Origin: Phytobacter palmae
GTDB lineage: Bacteria; Pseudomonadota; Gammaproteobacteria; Enterobacterales; Enterobacteriaceae
Assembly: GCA_900112785.1 (NCBI GenBank)
Contig: FONB01000007.1
Span: 186,001 to 250,000, forward strand
Reading direction: 5' to 3'
DNA length: 64,000 nt
A program made the translations under genes and the position numbers. Below the pieces are notes generated by a model. That model saw nothing but the letters and a program-made list of their open reading frames with translations. It did not search any database and was not told where the DNA came from. Of the stretch, positions 41,369 through 51,195 are shown piece by piece (the stretch's first letter is position 1; each line of letters starts with the position of its first letter).

Positions 41369-43057
41369 ATGTACGAATTTAATCTGGTGTTGCTGCTGCT
41401 CCAGCAAATGTGTGTGTTTTTGGTTATCGCCTGGCTGATGAGCAAAACACGTCTTTTTATTCCGCTGATGCAGGTCACGGTACGTCTGCCGCATAAACTG
41501 CTCTGCTACGTCACCTTTTCTATTTTCTGCATCATGGGTACCTACTTCGGTTTGCATATCGAAGATTCTATTGCCAATACTCGGGCAATTGGCGCGGTGA
41601 TGGGCGGCCTGCTCGGTGGCCCGCTGGTTGGCGGGCTGGTGGGCTTAACCGGCGGATTACACCGTTATTCAATGGGCGGGATGACCGCACTGAGCTGTAT
41701 GATTTCCACTATTGTGGAAGGGCTGCTCGGCGGGCTGGTGCACAGTATTCTGATCAAGCGTGGCCGCCCGGATCAGGTTTTTAATCCGCTCACCGCCGGG
41801 GCCATTACCTGCGTAGCGGAATTGACGCAGATGCTGATCATCCTGCTTATCGCCCGACCTTATGAGAGCGCGCTGCATCTGGTACAAAGTATTGCGGCCC
41901 CGATGATGGTGACCAATACCGTAGGCGCGGCGCTGTTTATGCGTATTCTGCTCGACAAACGGGCCATGTTTGAAAAGTATACCTCGGCGTTTTCTGCCAC
42001 TGCGCTCAAAGTCGCTGCATCCACCGAAGGGATCTTGCGCCAGGGTTTTAACGAAGAAAACAGCATGAAGGTCGCCCAGGTGCTCTATAAGGAGCTGGAT
42101 ATTGGCGCGGTGGCGATTACCGATCGCGAGAAGTTACTGGCGTTTACCGGCGCGGGGGACGACCATCATCTGCCTGGCAGGCCTATTTCGTCCGTCTGGA
42201 CGCAAAAAGCCATCGAAAGTGGCGAAGTGGTGTATGCCGATGGTAATGAGGTACCGTACCGCTGCTCGCTGCATCCACAGTGCAAGCTGGGTTCAACGCT
42301 GGTGATCCCTCTGCGTGGGGAAAACCAGCGCGTTGTGGGCACCATCAAATTATATGAAGCGAAAAACCGGCTCTTTAGCTCCATTAACCGCACCCTGGGT
42401 GAGGGGATTGCACAGTTGCTGTCGGCACAAATTCTTGCCGGACAGTATGAACGGCAAAAGGCGCTACTGACCCAGTCGGAAATCAAATTACTGCATGCCC
42501 AGGTCAACCCTCACTTTCTCTTCAATGCGCTGAATACGCTGATGGCAGTGATTCGCCGTGACAGCGATCAGGCCGGTCTGCTGGTGCAATATCTGTCGAC
42601 ATTCTTTCGTAAAAACCTTAAGCGACCGTCGGAAATCGTCACCCTCGCCGATGAGCTTGAACATGTTAATGCGTATCTGCAAATTGAAAAGGCGCGTTTC
42701 CAGTCCCGGTTACAGGTACAACTGCACGTGCCGGATGCGCTTTCGCATCTCCATTTGCCGGCGTTTACCCTGCAACCCATTGTCGAAAACGCCATCAAAC
42801 ATGGCACATCGCAACTGCTTGGAGTGGGGGAAATCACGATTAATGCCAGCCAGGACGGTGACCATCTGGTACTGGATATTGAAGATAATGCCGGGCTGTA
42901 TCAACCCAAAACAGATGCCAGTGGTTTAGGGATGAGTCTTGTGGATAAGCGTCTGCGGGCGCGTTTTGGCGATGGATGCGGGATTTCGGTTGCCTGTGAG
43001 CCGGATATCTTTACCCGAATTACCCTACGACTCCCGCTGGAGGAAAGCGCATGTTAA
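41369..43057 (+). CDS. btsS: Sensor histidine kinase BtsS (YehU)
   Basis: A 562-residue LytS-type inner-membrane kinase that senses extracellular pyruvate and drives expression of the pyruvate transporter gene btsT. Residues 1-200 hold the 5TM-5TMR LytS region ([33 protein letters not shown]), then a GAF-like domain, and the kinase core from about 350 with the phosphorylated histidine in [18 protein letters not shown] and ATP-binding [10 protein letters not shown]. It overlaps btsR by seven bases. Confidence 0.95.
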   Translation: MYEFNLVLLLLQQMCVFLVIAWLMSKTRLFIPLMQVTVRLPHKLLCYVTFSIFCIMGTYFGLHIEDSIANTRAIGAVMGGLLGGPLVGGLVGLTGGLHRYSMGGMTALSCMISTIVEGLLGGLVHSILIKRGRPDQVFNPLTAGAITCVAELTQMLIILLIARPYESALHLVQSIAAPMMVTNTVGAALFMRILLDKRAMFEKYTSAFSATALKVAASTEGILRQGFNEENSMKVAQVLYKELDIGAVAITDREKLLAFTGAGDDHHLPGRPISSVWTQKAIESGEVVYADGNEVPYRCSLHPQCKLGSTLVIPLRGENQRVVGTIKLYEAKNRLFSSINRTLGEGIAQLLSAQILAGQYERQKALLTQSEIKLLHAQVNPHFLFNALNTLMAVIRRDSDQAGLLVQYLSTFFRKNLKRPSEIVTLADELEHVNAYLQIEKARFQSRLQVQLHVPDALSHLHLPAFTLQPIVENAIKHGTSQLLGVGEITINASQDGDHLVLDIEDNAGLYQPKTDASGLGMSLVDKRLRARFGDGCGISVACEPDIFTRITLRLPLEESAC

Positions 43058-43770
43058 AAGTGCTGATTGTTGATGATGAACCATTGGCGCGGGAGAATCT
43101 GCGTATTTTACTGCAGGAAGAGAGCGACATTGAGATTGTGGGCGAATGCGCTAACGCCGTTGAGGGTATTGGCGCGGTGCATAAATTGCGCCCTGATGTG
43201 CTGTTTCTTGATATCCAGATGCCGCGCATTAGCGGGCTGGAGATGGTGGGGATGCTCGACCCGGAACATCGGCCGTATGTGGTTTTTCTTACTGCTTTCG
43301 ACGAATACGCGGTGAAAGCGTTTGAAGAACACGCCTTTGACTATCTGCTCAAACCGATTGAGGCGCGCCGTCTGGAGAAAACCCTCACCCGGTTGCGTCA
43401 GGAGCGTAATGTGCAGGATGTGTCGGTGCTGCCGGAAAATCAGGCTTCGCTAAAATTTATTCCCTGTACCGGGCATAGCCGCATTTATCTGCTGCAAATG
43501 GATGAGGTTGCTTTTGTGAGTAGCCGCTTGAGCGGTGTCTATGTTACCAGCCACGACGGCAAAGAGGGGTTCACCGAGCTGACTCTGCGCACGCTGGAGA
43601 GCCGTACGCCGCTGCTGCGCTGTCACCGGCAATATCTGGTAAATATGGCGCATCTGAAAGAGATTCGTCTGGAAGATAATGGTCAGGCTGAATTGCTGTT
43701 GCGCGACGGACAAACCGTGCCGGTTAGCCGCCGTTATCTTAAGAACCTAAAAGAAGCGCTGGGGTTGTAG
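43051..43770 (+). CDS. btsR: Response regulator BtsR (YehT)
   Basis: A 239-residue LytTR-type response regulator, partner of BtsS. The receiver domain has acidic residues in VLIVDDEP and the phospho-acceptor Asp54 in [31 protein letters not shown] is typical of LytTR regulators. The C-terminal LytTR DNA-binding domain (from about residue 140) includes [12 protein letters not shown] and [12 protein letters not shown]. The ATG overlaps the end of btsS, so the pair is coupled. Confidence 0.96.
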   Translation: MLKVLIVDDEPLARENLRILLQEESDIEIVGECANAVEGIGAVHKLRPDVLFLDIQMPRISGLEMVGMLDPEHRPYVVFLTAFDEYAVKAFEEHAFDYLLKPIEARRLEKTLTRLRQERNVQDVSVLPENQASLKFIPCTGHSRIYLLQMDEVAFVSSRLSGVYVTSHDGKEGFTELTLRTLESRTPLLRCHRQYLVNMAHLKEIRLEDNGQAELLLRDGQTVPVSRRYLKNLKEALGL

Positions 43771-43817
43771 CTTTTGATGGTAGACTGCGCGCTTACGATG
43801 ATTTTTCCGAAGGCTTT

Positions 43818-44294
43818 ATGCTCAATAACGATATCTTACGTAGCTTACGCTACGCACTGAAAATGAATAACGGCGACCTCAAGCGTGTGTTTGCGCTGGC
43901 TGACGCCCCGGTGAGCGACGAGCAGCTTGTCGGCTGGTTGCACAAAGAAGATGAGGAGGGCTTTCAGCGCTGCCCCGACATTATGATGTCTGTCTTCCTC
44001 AATGGCCTGATTTATGAGCGCCGCGGCAAAGATGAGTCTCAGCCTGCGCTGGTGACCGAGCGTAAGATGACAAACAACATCATCCTTAAAAAATTACGCA
44101 TCGCGTTTTCGCTGAAAACAGACGATATTCTGGCGATCCTCACTGAGCAGAAATTCCGCGTCTCCATGCCGGAGATTACCGCCATGATGCGGGCGACTGA
44201 ACATAAAAATTTCCGTGAATGCGGCGATCAGTTCTTACGTTATTTCCTGCGTGGACTGGCGGTACGTGAACACGCGAAGGCTGCCGCTAAGTAA
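43818..44294 (+). CDS. yehS: DUF1456 family protein YehS
   Basis: A 158-residue soluble protein made of two similar DUF1456 halves: LNNDILRSLRYALKMNN...EGFQRCPDIMMSVFLNGLI in the first, and TNNIILKKLRIAFSLKTDD...NFRECGDQFLRYFLRGLA in the second. The E. coli protein has 156 residues and no defined function. It follows btsR after 47 bases in the same direction and converges on yehR. Confidence 0.93.
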   Translation: MLNNDILRSLRYALKMNNGDLKRVFALADAPVSDEQLVGWLHKEDEEGFQRCPDIMMSVFLNGLIYERRGKDESQPALVTERKMTNNIILKKLRIAFSLKTDDILAILTEQKFRVSMPEITAMMRATEHKNFRECGDQFLRYFLRGLAVREHAKAAAK

Positions 44295-44300
44295 AGGCTA

Positions 44301-44333
44301 TGCCAGCGCGTGAGGATCGCGCGCTGGCACGTT
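44301..44333. terminator. Convergent terminator between yehS and yehR
   Basis: TGCCAGCGCG (44301-44310) pairs with CGCGCTGGCA (44320-44329) around a nine-base loop, followed by CGTTTATC. It lies between two converging stop codons. Confidence 0.8.
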
Positions 44334-44335
44334 TA

Positions 44336-44794
44336 TCATTTCACTTCTTTAAAACCATGCGCTTCCAGAAGCTGCTGTGATTTCGTCATGCTGACGCCAT
44401 CTTTCACATCACCGGTGAACGCCGCACCCTGTACTTTCTGCAGTGCATCACGATCGACTTTGGTGTAATCGACGGTCAAGGTTTCTGTCGCGTAAGTGTC
44501 CTGATAATCGATACTTTCCGTTACGCCCTGAATCGATTTGTATTTCTCGCTGATCGGCCCCAGGCGCTGCATAGCAGCCTCTTTATTTGCTGCCCCCAGG
44601 CTGGCGTACTGAATCTTATTCTTTGCCGTCTGACGTAAGACCACATCATCTTTATAGTAATAAGTCAGCGATATTTCGGTTTTGCCATCCGTCCAGTTAA
44701 ATGTCTTACTCTGTTCTTTGTCACCACAGCCGCTAACAACAAATAAGACCAGAGTAGTCAGTGCGATGGCGATCATTTTTTTAAACATATTCAT
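44336..44794 (-). CDS. yehR: DUF1307 family lipoprotein YehR
   Basis: A 152-residue predicted lipoprotein. The signal peptide ends in a lipobox (VVSGC with cysteine at about residue 23), so the mature protein is probably anchored to a membrane. EISLTYYYKDDVVLRQTAKNKIQYASLG and the C-terminal HGFKEVK parallel E. coli YehR. No function is established. It lies downstream of metG on the same strand, separated by the metG terminator. The neighbouring E. coli genes yehI to yehQ are absent here. Confidence 0.88.
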   Translation of the reverse strand: MNMFKKMIAIALTTLVLFVVSGCGDKEQSKTFNWTDGKTEISLTYYYKDDVVLRQTAKNKIQYASLGAANKEAAMQRLGPISEKYKSIQGVTESIDYQDTYATETLTVDYTKVDRDALQKVQGAAFTGDVKDGVSMTKSQQLLEAHGFKEVK

Positions 44795-44840
44795 AAAGCC
44801 CCTTTTGTTAGAAAAATCCTGTCCATTGAAGAATAGTGCA

Positions 44841-44873
44841 ATAAAAAAAAGGCGCTGTTTTCACAGCGCCTTT
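44841..44873 (-). terminator. Terminator of metG
   Basis: AAAGGCGCTGT and ACAGCGCCTTT (44848-44873) form a strong stem with a four-base loop. On the - strand it ends in a run of T residues (A-run 44842-44850 on +), just after the metG stop. Confidence 0.92.
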
Positions 44874-44880
44874 AAGAGAC

Positions 44881-46911
44881 TTATTTTACCTGTTGGCCCG
44901 GTTGCGCACCTTCATCAGGGCTTAACAGGAAGATATCTTTCCCGCCAGGGCCTGCTGCCATTACCATCCCTTCGGAGATACCGAAGCGCATTTTGCGCGG
45001 CGCCAGGTTAGCAACCATCACGGTCAGGCGACCGATCAATACCTGCGGATCAGGGTAAGCGGAACGAATGCCGGAGAAGACATTACGTTTCTGACCACCC
45101 AGATCCAGCGTCAGACGCAGCAGTTTGTCAGAGCCATCGACAAATTCTGCATTCTCAATCAGCGCCACGCGCAGGTCGACTTTAGCGAAATCGTCAAAGC
45201 TGATAGTTTCGGCAATCGGGTCATCTGCCAGCGGGCCGGTTACCGGAGCGGAAGCGGCTTTCACTTCTTCTTTTGACGCCTCAACCAGCGCTTCGACCTG
45301 TTTCATATCAATGCGGTTATACAATGCCTTGAAAGTATTTACTTTATGGCCCAGCAGCGGCTGTTCGATAGCATCCCATTCCAGCGTGGTATTCAGGAAG
45401 GACTCGACGCGTTCGCTCAGGTTCGGCAGTACCGGTTTCAGCCAGGTCATCAGCACGCGGAACAGATTTATACCCATAGAGCAAATCGCCTGCAGATCGG
45501 CATCGCGACCTTCCTGTTTCGCGACAACCCACGGCGCCTGTTCATCAACATAACGGTTCGCGACATCGGCTAACGCCATGATTTCACGAATCGCTTTGCC
45601 GAATTCACGGCTTTCCCATGCGTCTGCAATGGTGGCCGACGCATCGGTGAACGTTTTGTACAGTGCCGGGTCCGCCAGCTCCGCCGCCAGTACGCCATCG
45701 AAACGCTTAGCGATAAAACCTGCGCAACGGGACGCCAGATTCACCACTTTGTTAACGATATCGGCGTTAACGCGCTGAACGAAATCTTCCAGATTCAGAT
45801 CGATGTCGTCGATACGGGAAGACAGTTTCGCCGCGTAGTAGTAACGCAGGCTGTCTGCATCAAAGTGATTCAACCAGGTGCTGGCTTTGATGAAGGTACC
45901 GCGAGATTTGGACATCTTCGCACCGTTCACCGTCACATAGCCGTGCACAAACAGATTGGTCGGCTTGCGGAAATTGCTGCCTTCGAGCATGGCGGGCCAG
46001 AACAGGCTGTGGAAATAGACAATATCTTTACCGATAAAGTGATAAAGCTCGGCATCAGACTCTTTTTTCCACCAGTCGTCAAAGTTCAGGTCACTGCGTT
46101 TATCGCACAGATTTTTGAAGGAGCCCATGTAGCCGATAGGCGCATCCAGCCAGACGTAGAAATATTTCCCCGGCGCGTTCGGAATTTCGAAACCGAAATA
46201 GGGCGCATCGCGGGAAATATCCCACTGTTGCAGGCCGGCATCGAACCACTCCTGCATTTTGTTGGCCACCTGCTCCTGCAACGCGCCGCTGCGGGTCCAT
46301 GCCTGCAACATTTCGCTGAAAGAGGGCAGGTCGAAGAAGAAGTGTTCGGAATCACGCATTTCTGGCGTCGCGCCGGACACCACGGATTTCGGGTCGATAA
46401 GTTCGGTCGGGCTGTAGGTCGCGCCGCACACTTCGCAGTTATCGCCATACTGATCCGGAGACTTACATTTCGGGCAGGTGCCTTTGACAAAACGGTCCGG
46501 CAGGAACATCCCTTTTTCCGGGTCGTAAAGCTGAGAGATAGTGCGGTTTTTAATAAAACCATTCTCTTTCAGGCGCGTGTAGATAAGCTCCGACAGCTCG
46601 CGGTTCTCTTCGCTGTGCGTAGAGTGATAGTTGTCATAGCTAATGTTAAAGCCAGCGAAATCCGTCTGGTGTTCCTGACTCATGTCACCAATCATCTGCT
46701 CCGGGGTGATGCCCAGTTGTTGCGCTTTGAGCATAATCGGCGTGCCGTGCGCATCGTCCGCGCAGATGAAGTTGACATTGTGGCCGCGCATTCGCTGGTA
46801 ACGGACCCAGACATCAGCCTGGATGTGCTCCAGCATATGGCCGAGGTGGATTGAGCCGTTGGCGTACGGCAATGCGCACGTTACCAGAATTTTCTTCGCG
46901 ACTTGAGTCAT
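44881..46911 (-). CDS. metG: Methionyl-tRNA synthetase MetG
   Basis: A 676-residue class I aminoacyl-tRNA synthetase that charges tRNA(Met) and the initiator tRNA. HIGH appears as [12 protein letters not shown] (about residue 15), KMSKS as [11 protein letters not shown] near residue 332; zinc-binding knuckles [21 protein letters not shown] lie near residue 145. The C-terminal tRNA-binding dimerisation domain (from about 575, [14 protein letters not shown]) closes it. Length is within one residue of the E. coli enzyme. It diverges from mrp. Confidence 0.97.
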   Translation of the reverse strand: MTQVAKKILVTCALPYANGSIHLGHMLEHIQADVWVRYQRMRGHNVNFICADDAHGTPIMLKAQQLGITPEQMIGDMSQEHQTDFAGFNISYDNYHSTHSEENRELSELIYTRLKENGFIKNRTISQLYDPEKGMFLPDRFVKGTCPKCKSPDQYGDNCEVCGATYSPTELIDPKSVVSGATPEMRDSEHFFFDLPSFSEMLQAWTRSGALQEQVANKMQEWFDAGLQQWDISRDAPYFGFEIPNAPGKYFYVWLDAPIGYMGSFKNLCDKRSDLNFDDWWKKESDAELYHFIGKDIVYFHSLFWPAMLEGSNFRKPTNLFVHGYVTVNGAKMSKSRGTFIKASTWLNHFDADSLRYYYAAKLSSRIDDIDLNLEDFVQRVNADIVNKVVNLASRCAGFIAKRFDGVLAAELADPALYKTFTDASATIADAWESREFGKAIREIMALADVANRYVDEQAPWVVAKQEGRDADLQAICSMGINLFRVLMTWLKPVLPNLSERVESFLNTTLEWDAIEQPLLGHKVNTFKALYNRIDMKQVEALVEASKEEVKAASAPVTGPLADDPIAETISFDDFAKVDLRVALIENAEFVDGSDKLLRLTLDLGGQKRNVFSGIRSAYPDPQVLIGRLTVMVANLAPRKMRFGISEGMVMAAGPGGKDIFLLSPDEGAQPGQQVK

Positions 46912-47088
46912 AGTGGGTATTACTTCTTCTTTAGTAAAAAGGGGGTCTTGATGTTACCTGAAAGGGAAAAGTTGTGCCATAAAAGCCCGTCCTGGATTGG
47001 GCACTATTGAGAAATGAAAAATGGGTGACAGTGGAGTAAACTTGAACCTTAACAATGTCTTTTTAGAACAACATAACAAGGAGTCGGG

Positions 47089-48198
47089 ATGAACTCTCAA
47101 TCCCAGGCCAAATCCCCGGAAGCCTTGCGTGCGCTCGTCGCCGGAACGCTGGCCAATTTTCAGCACCCAACCCTCAAGCATAATCTTACCGCGCTTAAGG
47201 CGGTTCATCATGTTGCCTGGCTGGATGACACTGTGCATATCGAACTGGTGATGCCTTTTGTCTGGCGCAGCGCGTTTGAAGAGTTGAAAGAGCAATGCAG
47301 TGCCGAGTTACTGCGACTTACGGGCGCCCGGGCGATTGACTGGAAGCTCTCCTATAATGTTGCCACCTTAAAACGGGTGAAAAATCAGCCTGGCGTTAAT
47401 GGCGTAAAAAACATTATTGCCGTCAGCTCGGGTAAAGGCGGGGTAGGGAAATCCTCCACGGCGGTCAATCTGGCGTTGGCGCTGGCGGCGGAAGGGGCGA
47501 AGGTCGGTATTCTGGATGCGGATATCTACGGCCCGTCCATTCCGATGATGCTGGGCGCGGAAGGCGAACGTCCGACCTCGCCGGATGGCACTCATATGGC
47601 GCCGATTATGGCGCACGGTCTGGCGACGAACTCAATTGGCTATCTGGTAACTGACGATAATGCCATGGTGTGGCGCGGCCCGATGGCCAGCAAGGCGCTG
47701 TTGCAACTGCTGCAAGAGTCCCTGTGGCCGGATCTCGACTATCTGGTTCTCGACATGCCACCGGGTACGGGCGACATTCAGCTTACGCTGGCACAGAATA
47801 TTCCCGTTACCGGGGCGGTGGTGGTAACTACGCCGCAGGATATCGCGCTTATTGATGCCAAAAAAGGCATCGTGATGTTCGAGAAAGTGGAAGTGCCGGT
47901 GCTTGGTATCGTGGAAAACATGAGTATGCACATTTGCAGCAATTGTGGTCATCACGAGCCGATTTTCGGTACCGGCGGGGCAGAGAAGCTGGCCGAACAG
48001 TACCACACGCAACTGCTGGGACAACTGCCGCTGCATATTAGCCTGCGTGAAGATCTCGACCGGGGGCAACCGACGGTTGTAAGCCGTCCGGACAGCGAGT
48101 TTACCGGTTTGTATCGCAAGCTTGCGGGGCGCGTTGCGGCGCAACTCTACTGGCAGGGTGAAGTCATTCCCGGTGATATTGCGTTTCGCGCGGTATAA
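47089..48198 (+). CDS. mrp: Iron-sulfur cluster carrier protein Mrp (ApbC)
   Basis: A 369-residue P-loop ATPase that carries and transfers Fe-S clusters. An N-terminal DUF59-like domain (residues 1-95) is followed by the deviant Walker A SSGKGGVGKSST near residue 115, the switch region VLDMPPGTGDIQ near residue 222 and the cluster-binding CSNC motif near residue 283. AAGGAG precedes the ATG. Length equals that of the E. coli protein. It diverges from metG and ends at a hairpin shared with the next, convergent gene. Confidence 0.96.
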   Translation: MNSQSQAKSPEALRALVAGTLANFQHPTLKHNLTALKAVHHVAWLDDTVHIELVMPFVWRSAFEELKEQCSAELLRLTGARAIDWKLSYNVATLKRVKNQPGVNGVKNIIAVSSGKGGVGKSSTAVNLALALAAEGAKVGILDADIYGPSIPMMLGAEGERPTSPDGTHMAPIMAHGLATNSIGYLVTDDNAMVWRGPMASKALLQLLQESLWPDLDYLVLDMPPGTGDIQLTLAQNIPVTGAVVVTTPQDIALIDAKKGIVMFEKVEVPVLGIVENMSMHICSNCGHHEPIFGTGGAEKLAEQYHTQLLGQLPLHISLREDLDRGQPTVVSRPDSEFTGLYRKLAGRVAAQLYWQGEVIPGDIAFRAV

Positions 48199-48206
48199 GT
48201 GGATAA

Positions 48207-48226
48207 GGCTGCCCGTCAGGGCAGCC
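48207..48226. terminator. Hairpin between mrp and the convergent acetyltransferase
   Basis: GGCTGCCC (48207-48214) and GGGCAGCC (48219-48226) form a perfect eight-pair stem with a GTCA loop. It overlaps the last codons of the convergent gene. No long T-run follows. Confidence 0.6.
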
Positions 48227-48641
48227 GATAATGCATGAGCAGATAGTCCCCGTCAGGCGATTTGCCTTCCGCTTCAACATGCCAGCCATGGTGCTGATAA
48301 AACGCCAGCGCACGCTGGTTTTGTGTCAGACATTTCAGTGAGCCTGTACTGGTAAATTCAGACTGCACTTTTTTCAGCAGTGCGCTACCGACTCCTTTGC
48401 CTTGCGCATCCGGGTCAACAAACAGGCTATGGAGAAAATTGTCGTTCACATAAACGGCGGCAAAGCCCAGCCGGTGCCCATCTTCTTCCGCCACCCAGAT
48501 GGTTTCATCAAGGGTAACGGCATCAAAGTCTTCCAGTTGCCAGTCGCGGCCATCCAGCCATGTCCAGTTCGCTCTGCGGGAATGCAGAAACAGTGTACGC
48601 AGAAAAGGGCGGTCGCTTTCTTGCCAGGGACGAATAATCAA
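48216..48641 (-). CDS. GNAT family N-acetyltransferase
   Basis: A 141-residue cytosolic GNAT protein. It opens MIIRPWQESDRPFLRTLFL, has AAVYVNDNFLHSLFVDPDAQGKGVG with the acetyl-CoA loop QGKGVGSALL near residue 82, and ends with NQRALAFYQHHGWH, the family's last motif. The substrate is unknown. It faces mrp tail to tail and lies upstream of rcnB on the same strand only by position. It is not part of the E. coli gene order here. Confidence 0.82.
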   Translation of the reverse strand: MIIRPWQESDRPFLRTLFLHSRRANWTWLDGRDWQLEDFDAVTLDETIWVAEEDGHRLGFAAVYVNDNFLHSLFVDPDAQGKGVGSALLKKVQSEFTSTGSLKCLTQNQRALAFYQHHGWHVEAEGKSPDGDYLLMHYRLP

Positions 48642-48656
48642 TAGGATTTCCTGAAA

Positions 48657-48989
48657 TTAGCGGTGGTAAAAGATATCGCCATTGTAGGCTTTCAAGATTT
48701 TACCGTCGGCGTCAGTAATAAGCACGTAGTTTCCACCCATGTAGGTCCAGTGACTGCCCGGATCCGGCGCGGGCAAATTGCGCAGGTTCCACTGCTTAAT
48801 ATTGTACTCTTCGCTACGGTACATTTCGGGTACCGTATCGCCGATGGTGAATTTCGTGAAATCGGCAACAAAATCCTTCACTTCATAAGACTGTGTTCCG
48901 CCTGTCGCGGCAGGGGTTTGCGGTGCAGCAAAAGTTGTACTGGCCGTTGCCAATAATGTTCCCAGAAGCAACATTTTTGTTTTACCCAT
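48657..48989 (-). CDS. rcnB: Periplasmic nickel/cobalt homeostasis protein RcnB
   Basis: A 110-residue secreted protein. The signal peptide (MGKTKMLLLGTLLATASTTFAA) is followed by a C-terminal half nearly identical to E. coli RcnB: MYRSEEYNIKQWNLRNLPAP, HWTYMGGNYVLI and YNGDIFYHR. RcnB is a periplasmic protein that modulates Ni/Co efflux by RcnA. A GGAGAG site precedes the ATG. Here it is alone: neither the RcnA efflux pump nor the RcnR repressor gene is next to it or elsewhere in the window. Confidence 0.9.
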   Translation of the reverse strand: MGKTKMLLLGTLLATASTTFAAPQTPAATGGTQSYEVKDFVADFTKFTIGDTVPEMYRSEEYNIKQWNLRNLPAPDPGSHWTYMGGNYVLITDADGKILKAYNGDIFYHR

Positions 48990-49201
48990 AATCTCTCCAG
49001 GTGTCGTGGGTTCTCATTTCGCGGGACTTATCATCGACTACCGTCTGGCGACGCCGCAACCGCGAAAATGTTATGAAAATAATGCTTTGGTAAAAAGTGT
49101 AAGCAAAAGAAGAGAACAGCAGGAGAGGCGGAACGCTTTTTTCGCTATCCGCCTGAGTATAAAAGTGTTTTTAAGAGAAATCCTGGCTATGTTTCAACAC
49201 G

Positions 49202-50218
49202 TTAGTGTGCAGAAAATCCTTCCAGCACGATTTTACCTACCGCGCGTTGCGTCTCAATTAACTGATGTGCTTTGCGCAGGTTTTGCGCGTTGATGGCGCC
49301 GAAGTGTTCTCCCAGAGTGGTTTTGATAACCCCATCGTCAATAAGCGCGGCAACACGCGCCAGCAAACGGTGTTGCTCTGCGATATCGGCCGTTTCGAAC
49401 ATGGAGCGGGTAAACATGAATTCCCAGTGCAGAGAGATACTTTTCACTTTTAAGGGGACAACGTCCAGAGATTGCGGATCGTCAATGAGTGCCAGTTTGC
49501 CTTGCGGTTGCAGGGCGTTGATCAACTGTTGATAGTGCTGTTCCGTGTTGTTCAGGCTGGCAACATGGCTGACCTGCTTAATGCCAATACGCGCCAGCTC
49601 CTCAGTTAACGGTTTGCTGTGATCGATAACGTGATGCGCGCCCAGTTCTCTGACCCACTGCTGGCTTTGCGGGCGGGATGCTGTGCCAATCACAGTCAGA
49701 CGGGTCAGCTTACGCGCCAGTTGCGTCAGAATAGAGCCTACGCCGCCAGCGGCCCCGACGATCAGCAGCACGTCGCCTTCATTGCCATTTTCACGCACGC
49801 CTAAACGATCAAACAACATTTCCCAGGCGGTAATGGCCGTCAGCGGTAGGGCCGCAGCAGAGGCGAAATCCAGCGAGGCAGGCTTGTGGGAAGCAATGCG
49901 CTCATCCACCAGTTGATATTCGCTATTACTGCCAGGACGGGTCAGTGCCCCGGCATACCAGACTTCATCACCGGGCTTAAATAATGTGACCTTGTCGCCA
50001 ACAGCGGTAACCACACCGGTCGCGTCCCAGCCCAGCACACGAGGTTTATCGGCGTTAAACCCGGCGCGCACTTTGGTATCCACCGGGTTAACGGAGATGG
50101 CTTTCACCTCGACCAGAACATCATGTCCTTCGGCTTTTGGCGTCGGTAATTCAATGTCAGTTAAAAAATCAATGTTGCTGCCGTTCTGTGCGGCCTGGGT
50201 AATGGCGATTGCTTTCAT
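49202..50218 (-). CDS. Zinc-type alcohol dehydrogenase/quinone oxidoreductase family protein
   Basis: A 338-residue MDR-superfamily oxidoreductase. I start it at 50218 (MKAIAITQAAQNG) with GGAGT upstream. GHDVLVEVKAISVNPVDTKVR and LGWDATGVV mark the N-terminal GroES-like domain; the NADPH loop VGAAGGVGSILTQLARK lies near residue 155. Catalytic zinc ligands of true alcohol dehydrogenases are lacking, so quinone or enone reduction is more likely. The substrate is unknown. E. coli has no orthologue at this place. Confidence 0.87.
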   Translation of the reverse strand: MKAIAITQAAQNGSNIDFLTDIELPTPKAEGHDVLVEVKAISVNPVDTKVRAGFNADKPRVLGWDATGVVTAVGDKVTLFKPGDEVWYAGALTRPGSNSEYQLVDERIASHKPASLDFASAAALPLTAITAWEMLFDRLGVRENGNEGDVLLIVGAAGGVGSILTQLARKLTRLTVIGTASRPQSQQWVRELGAHHVIDHSKPLTEELARIGIKQVSHVASLNNTEQHYQQLINALQPQGKLALIDDPQSLDVVPLKVKSISLHWEFMFTRSMFETADIAEQHRLLARVAALIDDGVIKTTLGEHFGAINAQNLRKAHQLIETQRAVGKIVLEGFSAH

Positions 50219-50262
50219 AAACACTCCGTAATGTCGTTATTCGTCAGGGAATGTTTTTATGC

Positions 50263-50451
50263 TAGTTCGTCAGGCGGCGGGTGAAAAACCCGGGCGGGAG
50301 GTGAGCACTTATCCTTCAGGAGTGAAAATAGCGCGGGGATTTGTTGGCGCTGAATGTATCTTGCGGTTTGCAGTGACAGAGCGCCATCCCGTATGGCAGA
50401 GTGCTGTACACGGATTTTGCTGTTAGCCAGAGCACAACGGGGGTAGCGGTT
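50263..50451 (-). pseudogene. Stop-free frame without start codon, possible gene remnant
   Basis: Within the 380-base gap upstream of the oxidoreductase, the - strand is open for 62 codons with no ATG, GTG or TTG in frame. The predicted sequence (ALANSKIRVQHSAIRDGALS, then LQTARYIQRQQIPALFSLLK) looks balanced rather than random, but I do not recognise it. It may be the tail of a decayed gene or chance. The rest of the gap (50452-50598) holds only the promoter region of the next gene. Confidence 0.3.
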
Positions 50452-50598
50452 TTATCCGGGCACCTTACGTAGCAACCTGTGCGCCTGGTTACTATTCGTT
50501 TTTAAACTCAAAAACTGCAATTTCTATCGACTGAATTAATTAATTTCTTTTAACTTTTTGCCGATGATACCGGTACTTACCCGGCGAAGGAGGTTGCT

Positions 50599-50844
50599 TT
50601 GAAACGGATTCTTACTGTGATGTTGGGCGTGGGCATTTGCGCTGGCGCTCTTGCTGATTCTGGATCACCGCAACTGAAACTGGAAAGCCAGAGGCTGATT
50701 CGCGAGTCTGGACATGAATGCAACAAGGTTGAGGGTGTCTATCCTTCCGCATTCGGTGGTTCTCTGATTGTGATTTGCGATGATACGCACAGGTACACGA
50801 TCAAGAGAAAGGATGGTCACTATGTTGTTGGCGTTGCGGAGTAA
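50599..50844 (+). CDS. Small secreted protein of unknown function, TTG start
   Basis: An 81-residue protein with a signal peptide (KRILTVMLGVGICAGALA, cleavage near ALA/DSG) and a mature part of about 60 residues. The start is a TTG at 50599; AAGGAGG lies five bases upstream and decides it. The mature part has two cysteines (HECNKVEG, LIVICDDT) that could form a disulfide in the periplasm, and a strand-rich C-terminus (RYTIKRKDGHYVVGV). I do not recognise the family. It ends before a perfect hairpin and the thiM leader. Confidence 0.7.
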   Translation: MKRILTVMLGVGICAGALADSGSPQLKLESQRLIRESGHECNKVEGVYPSAFGGSLIVICDDTHRYTIKRKDGHYVVGVAE

Positions 50845-50897
50845 GATATCCGGGCATAGCAGACGGGAATATGTTGTGTAGGTATTCTCAAAGATAA

Positions 50898-50923
50898 TGC
50901 TTATCCTGCTTGCAGGATAAGCA
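50898..50923 (+). terminator. Perfect hairpin after the small secreted protein gene
   Basis: TGCTTATCCTGC (50898-50909) is followed almost directly by its complement GCAGGATAAGCA (50912-50923). Probable terminator, though without a strong T-run. Confidence 0.6.
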
Positions 50924-51070
50924 GACATACCAGTCTTCCTCACGCCGTTTTCTGCACCGACTTACGGCTGCCGTGGTAAGGAAAACGGGTTTATCGTTTA
51001 CAACCTCCCTCCATGGCTTTATCCTGATCCGGGATTAACAGACGTTAATCACAACTCATTGATTTTATTT

Positions 51071-51149
51071 GACTCGGGGTGCCCTTCTTCGTGAAGGCTG
51101 AGAAATACCCGTATTACCTGATCTGGATAATGCCAGCGTAGGGAAGTCA
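51071..51149 (+). promoter_or_regulatory. TPP riboswitch (thi box) of thiMD
   Basis: The conserved core is clear: GACTCGGGGTGCC at the 5' side, CTGAGAAATACCCGT, ACCTGATCTGGATAATGCCA and GCGTAGGGAA. It lies 46 bases upstream of the thiM ATG. In the expression platform CCTGCC (51154-51159) can pair with GGCAGG (51181-51186), which overlaps the thiM ribosome-binding site AGGAG, so control is probably at translation, as for E. coli thiM. Confidence 0.97.
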
Positions 51150-51195
51150 GATGCCTGCCCGGCATCCCTTCTTCACGCCAGGCAGGAGCGAATCG

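Noticed and set aside
45865-46854. A long + strand open frame of 329 codons inside metG
   Set aside because: It lies entirely antisense to metG, which is unambiguous; its composition is that of a mirror frame of a GC-rich gene. No start signal.
51151-51195. Longer start for thiM at 51151
   Set aside because: The ATG lies in the riboswitch expression platform, in the segment that pairs with the ribosome-binding site; the start at 51196 has AGGAG and the right length.
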